From NCBI GenBank assembly GCA_001931875.2, contig MSJH02000830.1:1-64000 (forward strand): DNA of 64,000 nucleotides, read 5' to 3'. Below the pieces are notes generated by a model. It made no database searches. It was given only the letters and a program-made list of their open reading frames with translations, and was not told where the DNA came from. Numbering within the stretch: the stretch's first letter is position 1; every line of letters begins with the position of its first letter. Source of the DNA: Byssochlamys sp. IMV 00236. Lineage: Eukaryota; Ascomycota; Eurotiomycetes; Eurotiales; Thermoascaceae. Positions 53,901 through 63,471 of this stretch are shown one piece after another. The translations under genes were made by a program, and so were the position numbers.

Positions 53901-56406
53901 TTTTTAAATTATTTAGGGTTTTTTTAATTAAAGGTAAAAGATATTAGTCTTTAATAATTATCGCGTTTAAGGCCTAGTAGTCTATATATATTTATATTCC
54001 TCTACTAGGCTTTTTAATAAATAGAATTAGAGATATAGTAAGTAATAAGCTTAAGTAAATAAATCTCTTTTTTAAGTTCTCTTTAATTTATTTCTTTAAG
54101 ATCTTTAATTTATCTTAAGATATAATATATAGGGGTTTAAAAGGAAGTAACTTCTCTTCTAATAGCTTAATATTATAGTTATAAAAATAATATAATAATA
54201 GGCGCTTAGCCTCTTTAGAAGAAAAAATATTAATATAATTCTTAAATTCTTTAAGTAATAAATAAGTAAGATCTTTTTTTTAAACTTATTTAATTTTTAA
54301 AATAATATCTAAGTCTTTTAAAGTAATTATAAATATTTAAGTATTTTTTTAAATATAGGTAAAATAGGCAGCTAAAGAAATAAATACTATATTTCTTTTT
54401 TTTAATTCTTAAAGTCTTAAAGATAAGTATTAAAGTAAAGCTTTTAGAGAAATATTATATAGAATAAATATTTTAATTAGCTTTAAGAGTATATTATAAT
54501 TCTTCTAATAATAATTATTATTAAAAATAATATTATAAGTAATAAATTATAAATATAGGTTATAATACTTTAGTTAAAGAAGTCTTAAAATAATAGAGTA
54601 ATATACTAATTAAATAATATAGAACTTAGTATTCTTTTTAAAATAATTCTTAATTCTTATATTTATTTAAATATAATATATAATCTTTTTATCTTCTAGT
54701 TTTTTTATTAAATATATATAGAATAATTAAGCTCTTTAAGAGAATAAGTTTTAACTTCTAGTCTTTAGCTTATTCTTAGTCTATAAATCTTTATTATTTA
54801 GCTTTAATATTAAGTAAGATATAAGTTAATAGGCAGATTTTTTTTTCTAGTATTATAAGTAATATTATTAATTTTAATTATTATAAGTATTTCTTAAGAT
54901 TAGTTTTATAAATAGTAGTAGTAAAGATTTAAATAATATATAGTTTTTAAGCTTAGCTATAACTTATTCTAAGCTTACTCCTTTTACTAAAGATTAGCTA
55001 AGGGATAAATTATATAAGTCTAAGAACTAAATTATCTAAAGAGTTTAGAGATAAAGTTTATATATAGCTATAATTTAAATCTTCTAGTAATTATTTAAAT
55101 ATAAATAATCTTTAATATAATATTTTTAAGGAATTATAATAAAACTAAGTATTAGTCTTATAATATAATAAGCTATATCTTCTTCTATTTAAGCATTTAA
55201 AAATATTTAAATTTATAAGATTATATAGCTATATTAAGGCTAGCTTATCTCTTTATATAAGGTTTTTTTAAGGCTAACTATTAATTCTTATAATAAGGAT
55301 AAAGCTTAAAGTAAGTAAAAAAGATTAAATATATTAAGTAAGTTTTAAAATATTAATATAAGTTTTTATAATAAGAGGCTAATTTACTATATATTAATAA
55401 TAATAGTTCTTAAGATTTTATAAGAATTTAGCAAATTAATAATATTTATAAGTTAAGGGCTAACTATATAATAATATTTTTTAAAGTTTTTAACTAATAG
55501 CTTACTTAAATAAAATAAATAGTATTTTTTTTAAATATTTTTCTTTTTAATATTAAGTGCTAGAATTTAATAAAAAAGATTTTAAATTCTTTATTAATTT
55601 AATAGAGGTTAAATAATTTATTATATATATTATTTATATAATTAAAGTTATTAAATATATATTTTAAGATATTTAAAATCTCTTAATAATTGCTAAAAAT
55701 ATAAGTCTTATCTCTAATATATAGTAATATTTAAGTATAGAATATATTTTTTAAATAATTAATTATATTAGCTATATAACTTTAAGAGATTAAGAATTAA
55801 TCTTAATTAATTATTATTATTTTTTAGATTTAAGCTATAAAATATTAAAAATCCTTTTAATTATTTTTAAACTTATTTAAATTAAAAAATCTCTTTAAAA
55901 TTTTAAGAGTAGAGGAAAATATAATAATAAATATTTTAAATATTTTTATTAAAGCAGTTATAAATTTTTTAATATTAAGCTTAAGTTTAAATATAAATAT
56001 AAATATATTTATAATAAGAGTAGCTATATAATAAGCTTAATCTTTTTTAAGAATAGCTTAAATATATTACTATTTCTTTTTATTAAATTATATCTCTTAA
56101 TATTATTAAATAGCTTTAAGATTAGTATTTTTTTTATTTAAGCTTTTATTATATAGCTATAAACTCTTATTAAAATTTTTAAAATCTTATCTTAATTTAT
56201 TTAATATATTAGCTAGCTTTATTTATAGATAACTTAGCCTTAATAATATATTTATATATTAAGCAATAATAATTATATTATTTTAGCCTATAATTAATAA
56301 TAATATATTTAATAAACTCTTTTAAAATAATTAGCAGAAATAAAAGAATTAAGGTAAGTATTATTAGTAATATTAACTTCTAAATAGAAGCTATATAATA
56401 TTAAGA

Positions 56407-56737
56407 TATAGGCTTAAGAAGCTAATTAGAATAAATAGAATAAAATAGTTAATATTAAGACTAGCTATAAAATCTTTATTTAACTAATTTAAACTAAAAT
56501 AAGCTATTATAAGTAAGCTTAGTAAATAAGATATAACTTAAAGAGCTTAAATTTAAATTAAGCTATATGCTAAAGATATTTTTATAAGATTATATAATTT
56601 TTTATATAATTTAAAAGAGTTTAAACCTTATTTTTCTAGATTAAGTAAGTATTAGCTAGTAAGTTAATTATCTTATTAAGGCGCCTTAAAGTAACTTTCT
56701 CTAAGACTTTTTTATCTCCTATACTAATACTATAATA
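56407..56737 (-). repeat. Gypsy-F 5' LTR (right copy, 331 bp)
   Basis: Begins TATAGGCTTAAGAAG and ends ATACTATAATA. Direct repeat of 50635-50965. Confidence 0.9.
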
Positions 56738-57240
56738 CTTATTAAATTAGCGCTATAATAGCGCTATAATAATTATTATAATAAGCTATAGATAATCTCT
56801 TATTATTATAAATTTATAATAATAATTAGCTTTTAATAATTTAATAAAACTTTAATAAAGTTAAATATAAAATTAAATAAATTTTATAAGTTACTTAAAA
56901 ATAATAGTAATAATAAGCTTTAAATAAATAGATAAAGTATATATAATTTAAGTAAGAATTATTAGAGAATTTTTAAGAAATTATAATACTAAATATATAT
57001 AAAGCTATTTATAAACTTATACCTAGAAAAAAAGAATAATATAATAAGCTATACTTAGTTAAAAAGCTTTAATAATCTTTAGCTAAATATTATTATAATA
57101 AATTTATTTTAATATTTTACTAAAGTAAAATCTATTTAAACTTAATATTGCTTATTTTAAGCCTTTTAATAGGACTAATTACTATTTAAGGACTTTCCTA
57201 GATACTCTTCCTTTCCTCTTCTTCTTTCTTTCCTTAAGAT
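56738..57240. other. last AT-rich stretch before the gene-bearing DNA
   Basis: About 500 bp of RIP-type sequence. An 11-bp word TAGCGCTATAA occurs twice in tandem (about 56747-56768). A stop-ridden plus-strand stretch near 57020-57110 looks like transposon coding sequence, but no family can be named. C+T-rich DNA near 57190-57235 begins the transition to normal composition. Confidence 0.55.
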
Positions 57241-57414
57241 TTAGTATATTTATACTTGACCCCTAGCTAGTTGAACAAACTGCCTCAGGACCGTTACAAT
57301 AACTTTTTAAAGTACGCACTCGTTTGTATTACAGTAAAGATACAGTATATCTACTGTAATCTAGCCCCGGCAAAATCTGGTACGGTTTGCTAAGGGGATA
57401 ACTAAACACAGTAG
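57241..57414. other. heterochromatin-to-gene transition with a 31-bp near-palindrome
   Basis: Composition becomes normal here (CpA and TpG reappear). At 57329-57359 an 8-bp arm TTACAGTA and its complement TACTGTAA enclose 15 bp that are themselves largely self-complementary, making a 31-bp near-palindrome centred at 57344. It could be a hairpin, a protein site or the remains of a small transposon. The stretch is also the 3' flank of the acetyltransferase gene. Confidence 0.6.
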
Positions 57415-58089
57415 CTATTTGCGAATGCGAGCCATCGAGGCAATCTCTTCGCCAGGATTGCTATAATCCACAAACCCAAACTTCGCGTATAAAGGTGCGC
57501 CGTCCTTACTAGCATCGACATACGCCTGGACACGCTCAGCATCGGCAAGTTCACAGCCCCAGTTAACAAGCAAGGAGCCGGCCCCTCGCCGCTGGTAGTC
57601 GGGGTGTGTAGCGACCGTATCCAGGTCTCCAGACAATTAGTCAATGAGTTATCATTAGTTATTCAGTCAACAAAGAATCGAGATAGAATAGCCCATACAA
57701 ATATGCTTAGTATCTCCCATGACACGCTTTCTATTAACCTCCTCTTTGCTAAAAAATTCATCACAAATCTCAGCGGGCATTTCTTCATGCCATGGGGGAT
57801 AGCGTCGCCCTCGTTCTTCAGGCATGGACAGATCCCATTTAGCATATGCGGCTATCCGCGGGCGGCCCTGGGCATCTTTCTTTTCGGTGTCTATCACTTT
57901 GATGTACCGCTGAAAAGGCTTATTGAGGAGATCGTGGGCATTGGCATCTTCGAGCCATTTGTGCACGCCTGGCGTGTTTGGGAACACGCGTTGTAGGTCC
58001 GGGTCGGTAAAGGCCGCGAACCATAAGTCGGTGATGGCTGGGATGTCCTCAAGGATAGCGGGCTGTAATTCGAGGGTGGAAGTGACCAT
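57415..58089 (-). CDS. GNAT-family N-acetyltransferase (one intron)
   Basis: The gene model is two exons, 58089-57699 and 57626-57415, with a 72-bp intron (57698-57627: GTATGG donor, CTAAT branch-like site, GAG acceptor). It gives 200 residues. Splicing restores the phrase YLDTVATHPDYQRRGAG, which neither unspliced frame gives. This is motif A of the GNAT fold, with the acetyl-CoA pyrophosphate loop Q142-R-R-G-A-G147. The C-terminal part (DASKDGAPLYAKFGF) matches the conserved end of fungal GNAT proteins. The N-terminal ~110 residues are less conserved. Such proteins transfer acetyl from acetyl-CoA to an amine, but the substrate cannot be told. There is no signal peptide or membrane segment. 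The gene lies about 175 bp from the RIP'd block and is divergent from jjj1. Confidence 0.88.
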
Positions 58090-58480
58090 CTTGTGGGAAA
58101 TGTATTGAGGCCTAATGGCACAAGTTATATATGATTGAAATAATCGATACAGGAAAAAAAAAAAACATCTTTAGCAGATCCTTCATATTTAAAAACCCCC
58201 CTCCCTTTAGTTTGGGACTCGATACAACAACTAGTTAATTAAATATTCATATAAGTACATAGAAGCTCAGCCTCAATAATGACGCGACGGAGATAAGCTT
58301 GGCAGCCCAGAACTCCGCCACCGCGTCGAAGTCTGATTCGCTGCCATATTATTGTATCCCGCCCGCCATTGCTATGCGGGGCATCCAAAGACACGATCTC
58401 TCTCCCCCTCTCTCTTTTTTCTTTTTTGTAACGTCTTCACGGTCGAGTCACTACAGGGTATTGTGGGGGAACATTCTGGT
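58090..58480. promoter_or_regulatory. shared divergent promoter region, GNAT / jjj1
   Basis: A 391-bp gap separates the two start codons. It contains a run of 12 A (58154-58165), a C/T-rich tract (58194-58206) and a long pyrimidine tract (about 58399-58427) 55-80 bp before the jjj1 ATG, the kind of CT-rich box common before fungal housekeeping genes. No clear TATA box was seen on either side. Confidence 0.6.
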
Positions 58481-60157
58481 ATGGGTCAGGGACAGTCGAC
58501 AAGTCAACAAGGGGGTGCAACCAATGAGGCTCCGGAGAGTAAAACGGATTACTACAAGCTCTTGGATGTAGAACAAGGTGCTTCAGACGAGGAGTAAGAG
58601 GGCATATAATTATTCGTCCTAGGCTAAAATATACTGACACAATATCTCGCCAGGATAAAAAAGGCTTACAGAAAGAAGGCTCTTCAGCTTCACCCGGACC
58701 GTAATCACGGAAATGTCGAAACTGCCACCAAGTTATTCGCGGAGGTTCAGGTGGCTTATGAAGTCCTGTCTGATCCCCAAGAGCGAGCATGGTACGACTC
58801 ACATCGAGATGCGATCCTGAGGGGAGAGAACGCCTCGGAATCTGACAATCAATACTATTATGATACCCGAATGACAACCGCGGACGATGTGCTCGCTTTA
58901 TTTTCAAAATTCAGTCCGCGAATGGAGTTTTCCGATGCGCCCTCGGGATTCTACGGCGGTCTACGAGAAATATTTGAGAGGATCTCTCGTGAAGAGGAGA
59001 TGGCCTGTCGCTGGGAAAATCTCGAACCTGTTGACTATCCGTCATTTGGAAATCGAGATGATGACTTCGATACGGTTGTGCGCCCTTTCTATGCCGCATG
59101 GGCTGGATTTGCCACCAAAAAAACATTTGCATGGAAGGATGTCTATCGATACAGTGAGGCACCTGACCGACGGGTTCGCAGGCTTATGGAGAAAGAGAAT
59201 CGACGTCTCAGGGATGAAGGTATCCGCGAATTTAATGATGCCGTGAGGTCACTCGTTGCTTTTGCAAAGAAACGCGATCCTCGCTATAAAGCGAACGCTG
59301 TCAATGAAGCCCAACGACAACAGATGCTTCGAGAATCCGCCGCCGCTCAAGCGGCCAGATCGCGGGCAGCGAATGAGGCTAGGTTGAAGGATCACATTGT
59401 TCCCGACTGGGCAATGACAGAGGAGCAAGAACAAGAAGAGGACGATAGCGATGAGTCACTTTCCGAAGAGGAACAGTATGAGTGCGTGGTCTGTCGGAAA
59501 AGTTTTAAGAGCGAAAAACAGTTCCAGGCCCACGAGCGCAGTAAGAAGCACATCAAGGCTGTCAAGCAACTTCGCTGGGAGATGAGAAACGAGGACAGGG
59601 AACTGGAACTGGGGCCCACTGAAGCCATAGACGAGCCAGTGGAGGATGTACATCCAGAGTCTCCTAGTGATGAGGTCGATTCCAAAATCGAGAATCCTAC
59701 CGATGACAATGATCAAACTAGTGATAGAGATACCAATATTTCAAGTGACAAGACTCAGCCACTCACGGATACAGAATTACATGATGACAATGGAGACAAT
59801 TCTGGCACTGACGAAGATTACGCCCCTCGCCGGACCGTTGAAAACCGCCTGCGGTCAGAGCTCCTATCCAGTCAGGAGGTCGAGGCAGACGAGGCAGAGG
59901 CACTTTCAAAGCAGTTTGCAGAAGCCGGGCTGGAAGATTCAACTAAATCAGCGCCCCCAAAGATCGGGAAGGCGAAACTGAAGAGAGCAAAGAAAGCTGC
60001 TGCCCAGAAGGAGAACGAGCAGTTAAAGCTAACATGCGCAAATTGCGCTGCTTCGTTTAGCTCTAGGACTCAGTTATTCGATCATATCAGGGCACTCAAC
60101 CACGCACAGCCTGTGCAGGGCCCTTCTAAGACTGCTAGAAAGGGTCGAAAACGATGA
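58481..60157 (+). CDS. jjj1: Jjj1/DNAJC21-type J-domain protein with two C2H2 zinc fingers
   Basis: Exons are 58481-58593 and 58654-60157, with a 60-bp intron (GTAAGA donor, CTGAC branch, CCAG acceptor), giving 538 residues. The J domain is at about 22-88, with the HPD motif at 51-53 that stimulates Hsp70 ATPase; the intron falls inside its first helices. A conserved Trp/Arg-rich segment follows (about 167-260, ending KKRDPRYK), typical of the Jjj1 family. Zinc finger 1 is C315-x2-C318-x12-H331-x5-H337 and zinc finger 2 is C499-x2-C502-x12-H515-x5-H521. Between them is a long acidic, disordered region, and the tail is basic. Yeast Jjj1 (590 residues) works in the cytosol with Rei1 and Ssa Hsp70 to remove Arx1 from pre-60S ribosomes. 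The start Met was chosen because it directly precedes the J domain. Confidence 0.94.
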
Positions 60158-60437
60158 ACGTGCAAGATCGCTTGCCATCATATTCTGGTACAAGGGAAGT
60201 ATGACGACTTCTCCCTACTCGGTATAGAAATGAATGTCCCTGGATCTCTTCTGACATCAATTTCTTTTATCGAAGTGTATGTGCCTACTTGTATTCCTAC
60301 TATCTCCGTGATTCGATGCCCGACGGCTTCGATCGTTCGGCCAAGGGATACACAACAACGACGTCTTGGATATGTCCAATGCATTGACAGTTAACTCTAT
60401 CAGGATATTCTAGTAACATTAGGCATAACTTGCCATA
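60158..60437. terminator. convergent 3' flanks of jjj1 and sqs1
   Basis: A 280-bp gap lies between the stop codons of two convergent genes. It must hold both polyadenylation regions. No strong AATAAA is visible and the gap holds no other feature. With such a short gap the two 3' UTRs may overlap. Confidence 0.5.
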
Positions 60438-62616
60438 TTATCCTAGCCCGGTTCTAGAATTCTTAACAACATGGGCGACGGGATGCAGTATGCCCTTGTT
60501 ATTCTGTGCCCCCAAGGCGGTCCCGCTACTCCAGCCCATTTTCTCAAGCATTGCCCTCCCCTTGTTCTCCGCACCGATTTCCGGCGCAGACGCGCCCACA
60601 ATATCGCCATCCGCGTAAGAGGCTGCTGCATTGGGTCGGCCCCTTTTACTCGATGGCTGATTGCCTTTGCCACCCGCATGACCTCTTGGGCGTCCTCCTC
60701 TGGAGAAAGCCTTGTCAATGTTGGGTATATCCCTCTGCGTGAATTTCGGCGTCCGAGACGTCTTATAGAGCACTGGAAATCTGGAGGGGCCATTTCCTCG
60801 TGATTGAGACTTCAGTGACACTGCGTTCGCGATCTCATGTACCAGTTTTCTGTACTCCTTACCCATCGGTGGCAGGGGAAGACTGTGACATAAGTTAGTT
60901 ACGAACGTAGAAATCGAATTAGAGGGGGTAAAAATAATACCTCTCTGCTGATGACAGGAGAAAAGACCTTATCTCCGACCTTACGTTGTCAATGCTGATG
61001 CCCTTGGAGTACTTGGCTTTCATATCGAGCTTCCCGGGTTTGCGGCCTAGCAACCCTTGGGAACGAAGTTCCTCCCTTTGCTGCTTCTTGATCTTCTTCC
61101 TTTCCCGGTCGTTTCGCCATGCCCTTTCTAGTTGTTCTTCGGTTTCACTGTCGGATAGCTCAAAATTGATGCCCCGACGCCTTCCCTTCGGCTTCTTCCT
61201 GAGACTGGGCCTATCAAAATCCATGATATCAAAGCCATGGTAAGGATCCTCGTCGAGGGCATCCGCCAAAGCCGACGCCGACACGAACATGCTTTCTCTC
61301 GAGGCTTTGTTTTTCTGTCTTGACCGTCCATCAGATTTCCCGGGTTTGAGATTTGAGACTCGCGACGTCCTAGGGTTCGATATCGAGTCGAACAGTACTA
61401 TTTCATCGAGCGTAACTCCTAGTCCTTCTTGCATCTGGAGGGCACGTGCGAGTTGTTCGTCGCTGTAATCCTCGGATTCTTCTCCAGCCAGACTTTGCTC
61501 ATCACGTTCAGAAGGCATGTCGTCGCCCTCGAGTTCAGAACTTGAGTAACTCATTGACTCGTCACCGGAGGACACGATGTCTGATTTCCTGCTTCCTTTG
61601 GATTTCCGTTCTTGTTTGCCAACAATGACCTCGGAAGCCTGGCCGTCTGGTAGTTGACCTTCATCATCCGAGTCCGATGAATCAAGCGCATTATCTGTGT
61701 TCCATCCCTCGCGATCCTGATCGGACCCAGCACCCAGGTATTCGGGATCTATATTCTCGATGTAATCCGCAAGGATATCAACCTGCTTGAATTCTAGAAT
61801 TCTTGTTTCCGCTCTTTTTGAAATGATTCCAGGTTCGCCGGTCGTGCTGTGCGCATGGAGTTGTGAGCTCTGCCCGACAGAATCTGATCCAGTATCGATG
61901 GCGGAAGATGTACCGTGGCCAGGATCAGCACGCTCGGTATCTAATTGCTTCTGATCCACGGGCTTGACATTTCCACTGACTGCTGGAGACAAAAAACTGC
62001 CAACATCGTCGTCATACTTGCGGACACCCTCTCGAGACTTCTCACGAGAACTAGCATGCCCTTCACTACGGGCATTTCTGCCGGGAAAGACAACCTCGTC
62101 CTCGCTGGAATCCTCCGCACTCGAGAGTTCTAGCCGGGCGACCGGGTCGAGGAGCCCAGTCGTGGCAGGCTTATCACCATGACTATCGACGAAAAATAGC
62201 GTGTTCCCAGTGTCCTCTGCTCCATCGATGGTATCTGTTGCTGTTTCGTGTTTAGGCTGTGTCTCTGCGTCCGTCTCCCGGGACTCCTGCTGTGGTTCTG
62301 CTGTTTCTTCGTTAAGCTTGTCCAAGTACATACTGCCGGCCTTCACAAAGTTGACTTTGTTGAAGCGCAGTTGGGAGGTCTCCCAGGAAACACTGTGTCT
62401 TCCTGTGTTATGTGCCTCCTGCTGCATGGTAAGTTGGGATTCGGTATCGTCTGCGCAATCCCTCATGTCAGTATCTCGTTCGTTGTAGTCGGGAAGGCAC
62501 AGCTCACTATGCGTGGATGGGTGCGGTGACCCAGCCCAGTGTGAATTGACGCGAGAAGTCATCGCAGCAAACCCAGAGCGTCTGGAGCGTGCCTTTGCCT
62601 TCCCGGAACGAGCCAT
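60438..62616 (-). CDS. sqs1: Sqs1-type R3H and G-patch protein
   Basis: Exons are 62616-60941 and 60882-60438, with a 58-bp intron (60940-60883: GTATTA donor, CTAAC branch, CACAG acceptor), giving 706 residues. Splicing completes the R3H domain (about 545-610) with its R570-x3-H574 signature just after the junction. A G-patch fills the last ~43 residues (664-706, MGWSSGTALG core, ending TGLG). Residues 1-450 are disordered, with Ser/Asp/Glu-rich stretches. A basic helical segment (about 490-545) precedes R3H. Yeast Sqs1/Pfa1 binds and activates the DEAH helicase Prp43 in pre-mRNA splicing and ribosome biogenesis. The Met at 62616 (MARSGKAK) was chosen for its fungal Sqs1-like basic start. The frame stays open 140 codons further up to 63036, but that stretch is low-complexity. 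Confidence 0.9.
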
Positions 62617-63471
62617 GGTTTTTTTGCTTGGGAACAATCCAGGTCCGGCAGTGGGTGGCAGCAAAAAATCTGTCCCCCTAGCAGACCCAATGTGGCGACT
62701 GCGTCGAGGTGCTCTCGGTCCAGCCAGGAGCCGGGACGTGTCAAACTTGTCCAGCTCCGGGGAACAGTGACATTGCTGTTGTGCCAGGCTCGACCTGGTT
62801 GTGCTGTTCTGCGTGGTCTGGGTGCTGTTGACAATGGTCAGAAGAAGCCTGGGGGGGTCAAGAAAGTCGGTATGGCCGGGAAGTGATTCTTCAAGTTGGT
62901 TGATTACTATTATTATTATTATCGGGGCTGACAGGCGCAGGTGGGGCGAAGGTCCAAGGCAGCGCTGAGGCAGCCATTCACTCCCCCACCCGTGATCATG
63001 GCGGCATGACTTGCTCCTGTGAGTTGTAGATACCACTTCTTGTATTCATTGATTTGTTTTATTTTCCTATACTGGACTTGTACTCCTGGCACAGATAGAT
63101 CGCGTTTTCTCTGTAAAAGAGCTTTGGAGGCAGTTTGTTGATACGCTCTCTCAGCTCTTGCGGGGTCGGGAATGACGTCCTGTCCCTTGATTTGATCACC
63201 CTTGCTATCTTTGCATGACTGCATGCGACTTCCTGTGCCTCTGAGGCGGCAGTTTTAAGTGATCTTGTTTCCTATCTCTTGTCTAGCTCACATTGTTTGG
63301 TATTGGAGGTCTGTTTCTGGTGAGTTATATTTTCTTGGGGCGACAATGCTGCAGCATGTGCTCGCTACCGTGCATCCGCAAATATATATATATATATATA
63401 TTTACATGTACTGTATACATGCCCAGTGAACCTCACGAGTATCCAACATCCATCCACCACACACTCCAGAC
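62617..63471. promoter_or_regulatory. divergent promoter region, sqs1 / atg4
   Basis: An 855-bp gap lies between two start codons. It contains an ATT trinucleotide run (about 62905-62922), an inverted CCAAT (ATTGG at about 63302-63306), and an alternating AT run (63381-63401) 70-90 bp before the atg4 ATG that could serve as a TATA element. TACATGTA and GTATAC palindromes follow it. The region also includes the in-frame upstream extension of sqs1 up to 63036, which I take as 5' UTR. Confidence 0.5.

Larger units (their letters stand above)
50635..56737 (-). mobile_element. Gypsy-F: RIP-dead Ty3/Gypsy element without matching target duplication
   Basis: The element is 6103 bp with two 331-bp LTRs. 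On the minus strand, about 54080 down to 53600, the RT domain is readable in one frame through stops: the KKP...DY.ALN segment near 54020-53960, a TAF segment near 53820, and YLNNILVY (expected YLDDILVY) at about 53690-53667. A pyrimidine run right of the left LTR (50970-50980) is the polypurine tract of a minus-strand element. Flanks are TAAAG on the left and CTTAT on the right, so no 5-bp duplication is present. Confidence 0.9.
1..57240. other. RIP-mutated AT-rich heterochromatin block
   Basis: The sequence is overwhelmingly A and T. CpA and TpG dinucleotides are nearly missing and TpA is everywhere, on both strands and without a break. Known elements inside (Copia and Gypsy LTR retrotransposons) have frames full of TAA/TAG stops where CAA/CAG/TGG codons are expected. 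That pattern is what repeat-induced point mutation leaves in ascomycetes. No open frame longer than 68 codons was found here. Such blocks in filamentous fungi are usually H3K9-methylated and are often centromeric, pericentromeric or subtelomeric. The sequence alone cannot say which, and no telomere repeat is visible. Confidence 0.95.

Noticed and set aside
57604..57996. 130-codon plus-strand open frame over the acetyltransferase gene
   Set aside because: It lies antisense to the GNAT exons, whose spliced frame gives a known domain. The plus-strand product has no recognisable feature.
58352..58480. Upstream in-frame Met (58352) as jjj1 start
   Set aside because: The 43 extra residues are encoded by the CT-rich promoter tract and are low complexity. 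The Met at 58481 directly precedes the J domain as in the family.
58437..58907. 156-codon minus-strand open frame over jjj1 exon 1 and intron
   Set aside because: It is the shadow of the J-domain coding region on the other strand. The sense frame has the HPD motif and proper splice sites.
62513..62770. Plus-strand open frames antisense to the sqs1 5' end
   Set aside because: They overlap the sqs1 coding strand and leader and carry no domain. They are frame shadows in GC-normal DNA.
63381..63401. Alternating AT run as a RIP remnant
   Set aside because: It is an isolated microsatellite in normal-composition promoter DNA, and its flanks keep CpA and TpG.
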